The position numbers and the translations under genes are program-made. A stretch of 64,000 nucleotides of DNA from Anaerolineales bacterium (GTDB lineage: Bacteria; Chloroflexota; Anaerolineae; 4572-78; J111), in assembly GCA_020634855.1 (NCBI GenBank), contig JACKAU010000009.1:124001-188000 (forward strand), in the 5' to 3' direction. Shown here in pieces: positions 52,335-60,930 of this stretch (position 1 is the stretch's first letter; the number at the start of each line of letters is the position of its first letter). The notes under the pieces were generated by a model. The model was not told the DNA's origin. It saw only the letters and a program-made list of their open reading frames with translations, and ran no database searches.

Positions 52335-53129
52335 CTAAGGTTGTTCGTCCTCATCCTCCTCATCAGGATCTTCCACGTAAGATGGATCGCACTCGGCAAT
52401 GCGACCGGCCGCTCCGATTTCACCGGTCCAGATCATGTCGCCGCTGGTAAAGAATGCCAGCGCTTCTTGTTGAGAAAAGCTCTGATAAATTTGGCCGTCG
52501 GGATCGGTGAAATTGCCGCCGGTTTGTTGGGGGACGAAAGTCGTCGTCCCATCGGGTTCAATCTTAAAGAGACCATTTGCTCCCCATAATGAGAAATCGC
52601 CATCATTCGGTCCAATATAAATGGCCTCATCCGCCGTGGCGGTAATAGAGGAAGCTTGCGCACCGGTTAACCCTTGACCCTGGCTGACGCAAACAAACTC
52701 ATCGCGGCCCAGGTCGGTATTGTAAGTATGCTGCACAAACGCAACCTGGCTTAACACCTCTTTGACCAGTGGATGAGTGGGATCGGCGGTGGGTTCGGGG
52801 GTGGGAGTAGGTGTAACCTGGACTTCAACCACTTTTTCAACCTCAACCGTTTGAATCACCGGTACTTCTTTTTCAACCTCAACTTCTACTGTTTCTACTA
52901 CGACCACTTCTTTCTCAACTTCTACCGTTACTACCTTTTCGACAAGGACTTCCTGAGTGACTATTTTTTCAACTTCTTTCTCTACTTCCTTTTCAACTTC
53001 AACCTCAACGGTTTCAACCACTACCACGGTCTCGACAATAGTCTCCGGGGTAGGGGGTGCTCCGCCACAAGCAGCTACTAGGGCCAACATCGTAAAAATA
53101 GTGACAATTACCACCGCTTTTTTAAGCAT
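52335..53129 (-). CDS. Exported lipoprotein with VEVEKEV coiled stalk
   Basis: A 264-residue protein. The signal ends in a lipobox (MLALVAACGGAPP). A 75-residue Val/Glu/Lys repeat (VETVEVEVEKEVEKEVEKIVTQEV and similar) forms an extended beta or coiled spacer seen in Chloroflexota solute-binding lipoproteins. A PTPTPEP hinge and a globular domain of about 140 residues follow (VKEVLSQVAFVQHTYNTDLGRDEFVCVSQGQ, YIGPNDGDFSLWGANGLFKIEPDG), then an acidic tail. The globular domain is not recognised. GGAGAAGG lies upstream of the start. Confidence 0.82.
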   Translation of the reverse strand: MLKKAVVIVTIFTMLALVAACGGAPPTPETIVETVVVVETVEVEVEKEVEKEVEKIVTQEVLVEKVVTVEVEKEVVVVETVEVEVEKEVPVIQTVEVEKVVEVQVTPTPTPEPTADPTHPLVKEVLSQVAFVQHTYNTDLGRDEFVCVSQGQGLTGAQASSITATADEAIYIGPNDGDFSLWGANGLFKIEPDGTTTFVPQQTGGNFTDPDGQIYQSFSQQEALAFFTSGDMIWTGEIGAAGRIAECDPSYVEDPDEEDEDEQP

Positions 53130-53160
53130 GATACAATTCCCTTCTCCTTAATTAATGAAG

Positions 53161-53213
53161 GTTCGTAGTCATCGTTTTAGCGATACTTTAGCCCTAAGGA
53201 GCTTACTACGAAC
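53161..53213. repeat. Palindromic repeat with GTTCGTAGT/ACTACGAAC ends
   Basis: GTTCGTAGT (53161-53169) and ACTACGAAC (53205-53213) are perfect inverted arms bracketing an imperfect inner palindrome. It is located upstream of the lipoprotein start and resembles a small REP-like element. Confidence 0.6.
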
Positions 53214-53643
53214 AAGCATGCGATTTTCATTGCCTGTGCCATCCCAAAAAGGACTATCGCCCTCTACTAGATTTGGCTTCCTAACTAGTAAAACGACCGT
53301 CTGAATGCAGTTGTTACGAAGTTAAAGGCTTGCCGGGGTCTCATTGATTGAATCATGGTTTACGTACTTCAAGCGTTTCTGCCACGAATTGCTCAAATTA
53401 TTACTAATTTACGAAATTTGCAGATGGTTTTTAGATCCTGGCGGGTCAACTGCGTCAACCCTATAAATCTTAAAATTCAAGGATTGCAGTCTATAAATGT
53501 GACTATAAGGTGGTAGAGTTCGCTGATGAAACAGGTTTATAATAGGGGAACAAAAAAATGCAAGGTTTTTGCAACCTTTATACGATATAATCAAAACAGC
53601 TAAGATTCATAATGAGTATAAGATTTTCAGGCGGAGACAGTTA
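53214..53643. other. 430-bp non-coding region upstream of the hydrolase gene
   Basis: No gene is supported. The right end from about 53534 (GGTTTATAATAGGGG) is the left boundary of the 1.6-kb duplicated unit. The TTTATAAT there may also serve as the -10 of the hydrolase-kinase operon. Confidence 0.4.
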
Positions 53644-54597
53644 ATGTACATAAAATTCTGGGGGACTCGCGGCTCTATTCCCACCGCTCTCTCCTCGCGG
53701 GCGCTAAAGCGAAAATATCGACAAGTATTAACTGGGGCCGCCGGGCTGGACTTAACAAATAAAACGGTTGTTGATCGATACCTGGACCAACTTCCTCTGC
53801 CGTTGCAGCAGCCGGTAGGGGGTAATACCACCTGCCTCGAAATCCGTTCCGGCGACCAACTACTTATCCTCGACGCCGGCTCCGGGCTGCGGCTGTTGGG
53901 CCTTGATTTACTCGATAAAGGGTTTGCCGGCGGTCATCACCAGGCCGATATTCTCATAACCCACACCCATTGGGATCATATTCAAGGCTTCCCATTTTTC
54001 AGCCCTGCCTTTGTCCCCGGCAACCGTTTCACCTTCTACAGCCCCTTCGACGATTTGGCCGAGCGGCTTGTCCAACAACAACACGTCAATTACTTTCCTG
54101 TGCCGGTTAACTACATGAGCGCCAAACTTGACTTTGTTCAAATCAAATCCAATGAATGGTTTGCGCTGGGCAAATTTCGGATTTATCCGATGCGTCTGTC
54201 CCATCCCGGACTCACCTATGGTTATCGGATTGAAGATGGCCGCTCTTGCCTGGTCATCGCCACCGACTCCGAATATAAACGGGTCGATCCGAACAGCACC
54301 GAAGCATTTGTCGAATTCTTTCGTGAAGCCGACCTGCTGGTTTTCGACGCTCAATACAGCTTGAGCGAAGCCTTGGACAAACCTGATTGGGGACACAGCA
54401 CCGCCATGATGGGGGCCGAATTAGCCCATCGCGCCCAGGCTAAACGACTGGCCCTATTTCACCACGATCCAACCAGTACCGATGAAAAAATTTGGAGCGC
54501 CAGGGAACAAGCCGAAGCCTATCTAATGCGCCGTCATAACGGTCGCAGCACGTGCGAAGTGCTGGTAGCCTACGATGGCCTAACCCTTGAGGTATAA
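53644..54597 (+). CDS. MBL-fold phosphodiesterase-like hydrolase
   Basis: 317 residues from MYIKFWGTRGSIPTA, the typical start of the PhnP/cyclic-phosphodiesterase-like branch. The metal motif HTHWDH is intact (ILITHTHWDHIQGFPFF), with VGGNTTCLEI, LDAGSGLRLLG, YPMRLSHPGLTYGYRIE and ATDSEYKRVD carrying further ligands, and LFHHDPTSTDEKI near the end. It could hydrolyse a cyclic nucleotide or phosphodiester. The kinase start lies two bases downstream, so the two are coupled and a second-messenger role is plausible. A degenerate second copy lies at 55.3-56.2 kb. Confidence 0.9.
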   Translation: MYIKFWGTRGSIPTALSSRALKRKYRQVLTGAAGLDLTNKTVVDRYLDQLPLPLQQPVGGNTTCLEIRSGDQLLILDAGSGLRLLGLDLLDKGFAGGHHQADILITHTHWDHIQGFPFFSPAFVPGNRFTFYSPFDDLAERLVQQQHVNYFPVPVNYMSAKLDFVQIKSNEWFALGKFRIYPMRLSHPGLTYGYRIEDGRSCLVIATDSEYKRVDPNSTEAFVEFFREADLLVFDAQYSLSEALDKPDWGHSTAMMGAELAHRAQAKRLALFHHDPTSTDEKIWSAREQAEAYLMRRHNGRSTCEVLVAYDGLTLEV

Positions 54598-54599
54598 GC

Positions 54600-55268
54600 G
54601 TGGTTTTGCACCTATCAATCCAAGCCAAAGAGAATTTAACTAACGAACGCTTGAACAGTTTGTATGAACTGATCGGGCTGATGAACTCGGTTTACCAACT
54701 GCCGGACCTGTTGGAATTTGTGGTTGACCGTGCCTTGAATTTGACCGGCGGTCATCGCGGACTGCTCCTGCTCAGCGACGACCACGAACGGTCGCTCCAG
54801 CACATCGCGGTCAAGCAAGGGCAGGAGTTGGATGACAGCCATGTGGAACAGGCCCTCAATTTTGTCAGCACAACGGTGATCAAAGATGTGCTGGCTAAAG
54901 GCGAGCCGCGATTGATCAGAAATTTACCCGGCGACCGCCGCTTCGAAGGTTTCGCCGGCAGCGACACGGCCGAATATAAAAACGTGCGGTCGGTGCTGGC
55001 GGTTCCGCTCAAAATTGCCCAAGAGCTAGTGGGCCTCATTTATATCGATCACCCTCGCCAGGCCATTTTTGGTCAGGCCGATTTGGCCTTTTTGAGCGCC
55101 TTTGCCACCCAAGCGGCGTTGGCGATTAACCGCGCTCAAACCCACCAGCGCCAACTTGATGAATTGGCCTTGCTAAATCGGCTGAGCCGGAGTGTGGTTG
55201 AGGTCCTTGACCTGGACGAGGTTTATAATGGGGAACAAGATACCATGTCAAACCTTTATACGATATAA
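54600..55268 (+). CDS. N-terminal part of the multi-GAF histidine kinase, truncated at the duplication junction
   Basis: GTG at 54600, with GAGG eight bases upstream and the hydrolase stop two bases before it. Residues 10-190 contain a clean GAF domain (LPDLLEFVVDRALNLTGGHRGLLLLSDDHE, SVLAVPLKIAQELVGLIYIDH). The start of GAF2 follows (LSRSVVEVLDLDEV). After residue 208 the sequence jumps into YNGEQDTMSNLYTI and stops. The true continuation LTRIVREASRM is found at 56818. Joining the two restores an about 924-residue kinase, so this piece and the downstream piece are halves of one gene. Confidence 0.85.
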   Translation: MVLHLSIQAKENLTNERLNSLYELIGLMNSVYQLPDLLEFVVDRALNLTGGHRGLLLLSDDHERSLQHIAVKQGQELDDSHVEQALNFVSTTVIKDVLAKGEPRLIRNLPGDRRFEGFAGSDTAEYKNVRSVLAVPLKIAQELVGLIYIDHPRQAIFGQADLAFLSAFATQAALAINRAQTHQRQLDELALLNRLSRSVVEVLDLDEVYNGEQDTMSNLYTI

Positions 55269-56815
55269 TCAAACAGCTGATTCATAATGAGTAAGATTTT
55301 CAGGGGAGACATTTGTACATAAAATTCTGGGGACTATGGCTCTATTCCCACTGCCTTCTCGCGGGCGCTGAAAATTCGGTATTTGGGTGGGCTGAACAAA
55401 AAAACGGTTTGATGATACCTGACCCTTCTCTGCCGTTGCGCAGCCGTAGGAATACTAACGGTTTCGAAATCTGTTCCGGCGACCAACTACATCCTCGAGC
55501 TTCCTGGGCTGCGGCTGTTGGCTGTTTACTCGAAAAGGGTCGGCTTACGGTCCACCAGGCCGATATTCTCATAACCCACACCCATTGGGATCATATTCAA
55601 GGTTTCCCGTTTTTCAGCTCCGCCTTTAATCCCCGCAACCGTTTCACCTTCTGCAGCCCTTCGACGATTTGCCGAGCGGCTTGTCCAACAACACGCTTAA
55701 TTACTTTCCTGTGCCGCTAATAGTGAGCGCCAAACTTGACTTTGTTCAACCAAATCAATGATGGTCGGTGCTGGCAAATTTCTCGGATTTATCCGATGCG
55801 TCTGTCCCATCCCCCGACTCGTTCATGGTTATCGGATTGAAGATGGCCGCTCTTGCCTGGTCATCGCCACCGACTCCAACATAAACGGGTCGATCTGGAA
55901 CAGCACCGAAGCATTTGTCGATTCCTTTCGTGAAGCCGACCTGCTGGGTTTTCGACGCTCAATGCGCCTGAGCGAAGCCTGGACAAACCTGACAGACACA
56001 GCAATCACATGATGGGGCCGAATTAGCCTATCGCGCCCAGGTTAAACGACTGGCCCTATTTCACCACGATCCAACCAGTTGATGAAAAATTTGGGCCGCC
56101 AGGGGAACAAGCCGAAGCCTATCTAATGCGCCGTCATAACGTATGCCTTGCGATGCGAAGTGCTGGTAGCCTACGATGGCCTAATCCCTTGAGGTATAAG
56201 CGTGAGCCTGCAATCATCAATCCAAGCCAAAGAGAATTTAACTAACGAACGCTTTCTGAACAGTTTAGCGAACTGATCGGCTGATGGAACTCGGCTTCAC
56301 CAACCGCCGGACCTGCTGGAATTTGTGGTTGACCGTGCCCTGAATTTGACCGGCGGTCATCGCGGACTGCTCCAGCCAGCGACGACCACGAACGGTCGCC
56401 CAGCACATCGCGGTCAAGGCGGCAGGAGTTGGGATGACAACATGTGGAACAGGCCTCAATTTTGTCAGCACAACGGTGATCAAAGATGCTGGCTAAAGGC
56501 GAGCCGCGATTGATCAGAAATTTATGGCGACCGCCGCAGGCTGGGTTTCGCTTAGCGACACACGGCCGGGAATATAAAAACGTGCGGTTTGGTGCTGGCG
56601 GTTCCGCTCAAAATTGCCCAAGAGCCAGTGGCCTTTATATCGATCACCCTCGCCAGGCTATTTTTGGTCAGGCCGACGGCAAGCCTTTGAGCGCCTTTGC
56701 CACCCAAGCGGCGTTGGCGATTAACCGCGCTCAAACCCATCAGCGCCAGCTTGATGAATTGGCCTTGCTAAATCGGCTGAGCCGGAGTGTGGTTGAGGTC
56801 CTTGACTTGGACGAG
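55220..56815 (+). pseudogene. Indel-ridden second copy of the hydrolase and kinase N-terminus
   Basis: The stretch repeats 53534-55219 from GGTTTATAAT onward, in the same order: hydrolase start, HTHWDH region, hydrolase stop, kinase GAF1. It carries dozens of one- to several-base indels and mismatches and is about 90 bp shorter. The hydrolase frame is broken many times, and no intact protein can be made. From about 56690 it becomes nearly identical to copy one (55110-55219), with only a few synonymous differences. Breakpoints share GAGGTT. This is either a real tandem duplication in decay or uncorrected long-read sequence inserted during assembly. Confidence 0.85.
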
Positions 56816-58969
56816 GTTCTGACCCGAATTGTGCGCGAGGCTTCCCGCATGCTGCACGTCGAGACAGGCTCGGTCCTTCTGCTGGATCACCTTAGCTCAG
56901 AGCTTTACTTTGCCACCTCGATTTCCAACGGCGAACGAGTCGATATTACCACTCGCCTGCGGTGCAATCAAGGGCTGGCCGGTTGGGTTGTCTCCCGGGG
57001 TGAGACCGTTTGTATCAGCGACGTCGCCCAAGATGACCGTTGGTTTGGTGAGGTAGAGTACGGTTTTGTTACGCGCTCGCTGCTGGCCGTGCCGCTGCAA
57101 TCGGAGCGACGATCATTGGGTGTTTTGCAGGTGCTGAACAAAAAAAGCCCATCCGGTTTCAGCCGGAGCGATGAAATGCTGCTGTCAGCCTTTGCCGCCT
57201 CAGCCACCATCGCCATCGAAAATGCGCGCCTGTACGAAGAGGCCACCCAGGCCCGACGCTTGCGTACGCTCAATCAAATCTCGCTAGCCTTAAGCCAAAC
57301 GCTCGGCCTACCGACGGTTCTAAACACCGGTCTGGAAAAATCGCTGGCAGCTCTCAATGCTGATGCTGGGGCGATTAGGTTAGCTTATTTGCTGCCGCAA
57401 GCTGACTCGTTTCCGGAGCAAATTACCCGTGGATTGGGGCCACCACATCAATTGGCCCAGCATCAGCAGTTGGCCTTGGAACATCTGTCCAACCAACTGT
57501 TAGCCGGTGAAATAACTGCTCCCTTTGTGGTGGATGCGGTGACTCCGGCCGGTCATTTGAACCAGAATGCCGGGACTCCGGTGCCGGGTATGGAAGCGAT
57601 GGTGCTGGTTTCAGTCAAAGCCGGGGACAAAATTGCCGGATCGCTGGTCGTGATGTGGTCTGCCGCTCGCACAGTGGGTCAGGAGGAGATCAACCTGCTG
57701 GTCGGTATCGCTCAAATTATTGGACTGGCCGTCCAAAATGCCACCCACTACAACCAGATGCAGGCCAAAACCATCCACCTGACCTACCTGAGCGAGATTG
57801 GCAGCGCTTTGACCAGCAGCCTCGACCTCGATTACGTCCTGCGAGTCAACATTGAAGGCGTCAATTCGGTTTTGAAAACAGAGCGGACTTCGGTTTTTCT
57901 CATCGACGACAAAACCAATGAATTGGTACTGCGCCACACCAATGAGGGCGATACCGATATTCGTTTGAGCCACCCCTGGCGGGGTATCGCCGGCTGGGTG
58001 GCCGCGCATGATGAACCGGCGCTGGTCAACGATACTCAGGCCGATCCCCGCTACTCCCGCGAAGTTGCAGCCCAAACGGGTTACGAAACTCGCGCGCTGC
58101 TGTGCGTACCGCTCAAAGTCAACGGCGAAGTTATCGGCGTGGTTGAAGCGCTCAATCGAACCGATGGGCAAGAATTCAAACAACAGCACCTTGATCTGTT
58201 GGTTGAGTTTACTCAATGGGCCGCCATCGCCATTCACAACGCTCGCCTTTTTGATGAATTAGTGCGGGCCTACCAACATCTGGCCGACGAGCAGAGACGG
58301 CGTATCACCGCTGAAACCCGGGGCGCAATGGCGGCGGTCATTCTGGATATGGCCCACACGATGAACAACATCGTGGGCGCAATTCGGGTTTGGGCTTTGA
58401 CTCTGGAACACCACCCCCTATCCGCACCTCACACCCCCCTCTTCCAAAAGATGATCGGCCAAATTCGCGAGAACGCCGAAGAAGCCATAGACTTAATACA
58501 TCGGCTGCGCGACCCGCTCGATCCTCCGGAGTTATCGCCGACCGACATTCACCTAAGTCTAGATCGAGCCATTCAAAGCTGCTGGCAGCCGGGCTATATC
58601 CAGCTAACCAAAAATTATAACAAGCTGCTACCGCTCGCCAAGGCCAATGATCGTTGCCTGCAAGCCGTGTTTCATAACCTGCTGTCCAATGCCATTCAGG
58701 CCATCGCCGAGGCCGGCGGCAGCGTCGAAATTTCGACCGGTTCAACGGCCGGCGGGCAACTTGAAATAATCATCAGCGATAACGGCCCCGGTATTCCCCC
58801 GGCATTGAAACCTGATATTTTCAAACCGGGCGTTTCCACCAAGTCCGGTCTGGGTTTTGGCTTGTGGCTGGTCGAGACATTCGTCCATCAATTTGATGGA
58901 TCAATTACCTTTGATACATCTGAAAATGGGACTACCTTTACATTGTTACTGCACCCCTGGCAAGATTAG
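56486..58969 (+). CDS. Multi-GAF histidine kinase, C-terminal and main part
   Basis: The first about 70 codons of this frame lie in the degraded copy. Reliable sequence starts near residue 71. From the LDLDEV junction it encodes three GAF domains (VLTRIVREASRMLHVETGSVLLLD; a diverged one around residues 255-410; SSLDLDYVLRVNIEGVNSVLKTERTSVFLID). A dimer helix with phospho-acceptor His (ILDMAHTMNNIVGAIR) and HATPase_c (VFHNLLSNAIQAIAEAGG, DNGPGI, GLGFGLWLVE) follow. The H box is of the NtrB-like HxxNN type. It is soluble, with no membrane helix. It probably signals to the double-receiver regulator that begins 104 bases downstream. Confidence 0.88.
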   Translation: MLAKGEPRLIRNLWRPPQAGFRLATHGREYKNVRFGAGGSAQNCPRASGLYIDHPRQAIFGQADGKPLSAFATQAALAINRAQTHQRQLDELALLNRLSRSVVEVLDLDEVLTRIVREASRMLHVETGSVLLLDHLSSELYFATSISNGERVDITTRLRCNQGLAGWVVSRGETVCISDVAQDDRWFGEVEYGFVTRSLLAVPLQSERRSLGVLQVLNKKSPSGFSRSDEMLLSAFAASATIAIENARLYEEATQARRLRTLNQISLALSQTLGLPTVLNTGLEKSLAALNADAGAIRLAYLLPQADSFPEQITRGLGPPHQLAQHQQLALEHLSNQLLAGEITAPFVVDAVTPAGHLNQNAGTPVPGMEAMVLVSVKAGDKIAGSLVVMWSAARTVGQEEINLLVGIAQIIGLAVQNATHYNQMQAKTIHLTYLSEIGSALTSSLDLDYVLRVNIEGVNSVLKTERTSVFLIDDKTNELVLRHTNEGDTDIRLSHPWRGIAGWVAAHDEPALVNDTQADPRYSREVAAQTGYETRALLCVPLKVNGEVIGVVEALNRTDGQEFKQQHLDLLVEFTQWAAIAIHNARLFDELVRAYQHLADEQRRRITAETRGAMAAVILDMAHTMNNIVGAIRVWALTLEHHPLSAPHTPLFQKMIGQIRENAEEAIDLIHRLRDPLDPPELSPTDIHLSLDRAIQSCWQPGYIQLTKNYNKLLPLAKANDRCLQAVFHNLLSNAIQAIAEAGGSVEISTGSTAGGQLEIIISDNGPGIPPALKPDIFKPGVSTKSGLGFGLWLVETFVHQFDGSITFDTSENGTTFTLLLHPWQD

Positions 58970-59072
58970 AGTTTATGGGATTAAGGAGACCGTCACTTAA
59001 CATCCGGCACGTAGTAAAAAATGACCGTTACCTATTATTAAAAAGGTTTATTGTGAAGAAATGGAGTATCCA

Positions 59073-60740
59073 ATGAGTCACCAACCCAACATTCTGGTTG
59101 TTGAAGATCGAGCCGACTGGCAAGGTATTCTGTACGAGTCAGTGCTGCGCGAGGGCTATACCCCGCACCCGGCTACTTCTTATGAAGAAGCCTTGAACGC
59201 ACTGGGGACTAAAAAGTTTGATCTGGCAATTGTCGATCCGGTACTGGATATGGGTAACCGCTTTAACCGTGAAGGGTTGAGCGTGGTCGAAAAGATTCGC
59301 AAAATTGAGCCGGAGATGCCGGTGGTGATCATTACCGGTTCCTTCACTCGCGATATGAAGGTCAGCTTACAGCAGCTTTCACCCGACTCGCCCGTTCTGT
59401 TCAAAGAAAATTGGGACCCCGTGGCCTTCAGTAGCCTGATTCACGAATTTATGGGGGAGCAGGCTGGAGCCGAAGCGTCGACGGGTGAACTGCAACGATC
59501 GGATCAACCCGGCAAATCAGCGCCTCGTCACACGCCGCCGCCGCCCGAACGCGCCGTCAATGCTCCCCGAGTGCTCGTCGTCGAAAATCGCGAAGATTGG
59601 CAGAATATCGTCGCCGCTGCGTTGGATGAGGTCGGTTGCTTCTGGCGACTGGCTCAAAGTGCGCAGCAGGCGCTGCTGGAACTGGAGCGAGAGAGCTTTC
59701 ACCTGGTTATCCTGGATTTGAAGTTGCAAAAAGCCAATTTACCGCTCTCCTCTAGTGAGGGCTGGTTATTGCTCGATCATTTGAGCGAAGTCCAACCCAA
59801 TACTAAGGTGGTGATTCTCAGTGGCCAGGCCGGTCCCGGTGATGTGGCCGATTTGCTCAAGAACTATCCGATTATCGATTTTATTGAAAAACAACGCTTC
59901 ACCTCCGATGCAATTCGAACGGCCGTTGAGCAGGCCACCCAGGCCCCGGCGCTACGAATTCAAACCTTCGGCCAGTTTCGTCTATGGCGCGACGGCAAAC
60001 TCATCGAAGGTTGGGAACGTCCACAGGCCGAGACGGTGGTTAAACTGCTGCTGATTCGACGCGCCAGGGGCGGTCGCGCCGTACCGGCCGATGAATTGAT
60101 TACCCGCCTCTGGCCTGACTCGGACGAAATGAGCGGGCGTAAAAAGCTGCTGCCGCTGATCAGCAACGCTCGCCGCACCTTAGAACCGGACAGCGAGCCG
60201 CGTGATTCCAACTTTATTATCCGCACTGTCAACGGTTATTTTTTTGAACTGAGTGGGCAGGTGACCTGGGATTTAACCGATTTTCGCCAGCATCTACGCC
60301 AGGGACGCGACTTAGCTCGTACTAGTCAATGGGCTGAAGCCATCGTCGAATTAGAACGAGGCTGCGCTCTCTATCAAGGCGACTTCTTGGCCGAGAATCG
60401 CTACAATGATTGGGCGATCAACATCCGGCGCGAAATCATCACCGAATTCCGCGATCTGCTCGTTCTTTTGGCCGATGTTTACGCTGCGCTGGGCCGCTAC
60501 CAGGACGCTATCGGCCCGTGCGAGTTGGCCCTGCAAAAAGATCCGCTCCTAGAGAGCGCCTATCGCCGCTTGATGCGCTACCATGCCTGCAACCACGACA
60601 AAGGTCAGGCTCTCAAAGTCTACCGCGACTGTCTAACCCTATTCGAGGAACTGTTCGGCGAAAGTCCAACGCCCGCCACCCGCCATTTGTATGAGGCTAT
60701 CGCCAACGATGAACCGTTGGATTGTGAGTCAAAGGAGTAA
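59073..60740 (+). CDS. Double-receiver SARP-like transcriptional regulator
   Basis: About 555 residues from MSHQPNILVVEDRADW (GGAG seven bases upstream of the ATG at 59073). Receiver one (about 5-125) has the acidic pair VEDRADW, phospho-Asp in LAIVDPVLDM, the Thr in IITGSF and the Lys in VLFKEN. A linker leads to receiver two (about 170-290) with VVENREDW, HLVILDLKL, ILSGQA and FIEKQR. Then comes a SARP/OmpR-like winged helix (about 295-390, IQTFGQFRLWRDGKLI) and a BTAD tetratricopeptide-like domain (about 400-545). Two receivers in tandem suggest two inputs or a phosphorelay. It is the cognate partner candidate for the GAF kinase. Confidence 0.93.
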   Translation: MSHQPNILVVEDRADWQGILYESVLREGYTPHPATSYEEALNALGTKKFDLAIVDPVLDMGNRFNREGLSVVEKIRKIEPEMPVVIITGSFTRDMKVSLQQLSPDSPVLFKENWDPVAFSSLIHEFMGEQAGAEASTGELQRSDQPGKSAPRHTPPPPERAVNAPRVLVVENREDWQNIVAAALDEVGCFWRLAQSAQQALLELERESFHLVILDLKLQKANLPLSSSEGWLLLDHLSEVQPNTKVVILSGQAGPGDVADLLKNYPIIDFIEKQRFTSDAIRTAVEQATQAPALRIQTFGQFRLWRDGKLIEGWERPQAETVVKLLLIRRARGGRAVPADELITRLWPDSDEMSGRKKLLPLISNARRTLEPDSEPRDSNFIIRTVNGYFFELSGQVTWDLTDFRQHLRQGRDLARTSQWAEAIVELERGCALYQGDFLAENRYNDWAINIRREIITEFRDLLVLLADVYAALGRYQDAIGPCELALQKDPLLESAYRRLMRYHACNHDKGQALKVYRDCLTLFEELFGESPTPATRHLYEAIANDEPLDCESKE

Positions 60741-60763
60741 CCAAACAACGCGTCACAGCCAAG

Positions 60764-60792
60764 AAAAAACACGCCGTTCTAGGCGTGTTTTT
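60764..60792 (+). terminator. Rho-independent terminator of the signalling cassette
   Basis: AAAAAACACGCC and GGCGTGTTTTTT form a 12-bp stem over a short loop and end in T6. It lies about 25 bases past the regulator stop. The remaining gap to 60930 shows nothing else. Confidence 0.92.
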
Positions 60793-60930
60793 TGATTTCG
60801 CAGACCTAAGAGTCTAACTCCATCGTCGTAACTGAATTCAGCTTTGTCAATCCTTCAACAATCGCTATACTCAACACGTTTGAAATAGTGCATGTGAGTA
60901 TACTAATTCCCAGGTGAATTGTAAATCGTG

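Noticed and set aside
55313..55720. Separate small hydrolase gene (135 codons)
   Set aside because: It is a frame-broken portion of the degraded second copy of the MBL hydrolase and lacks most of the fold.
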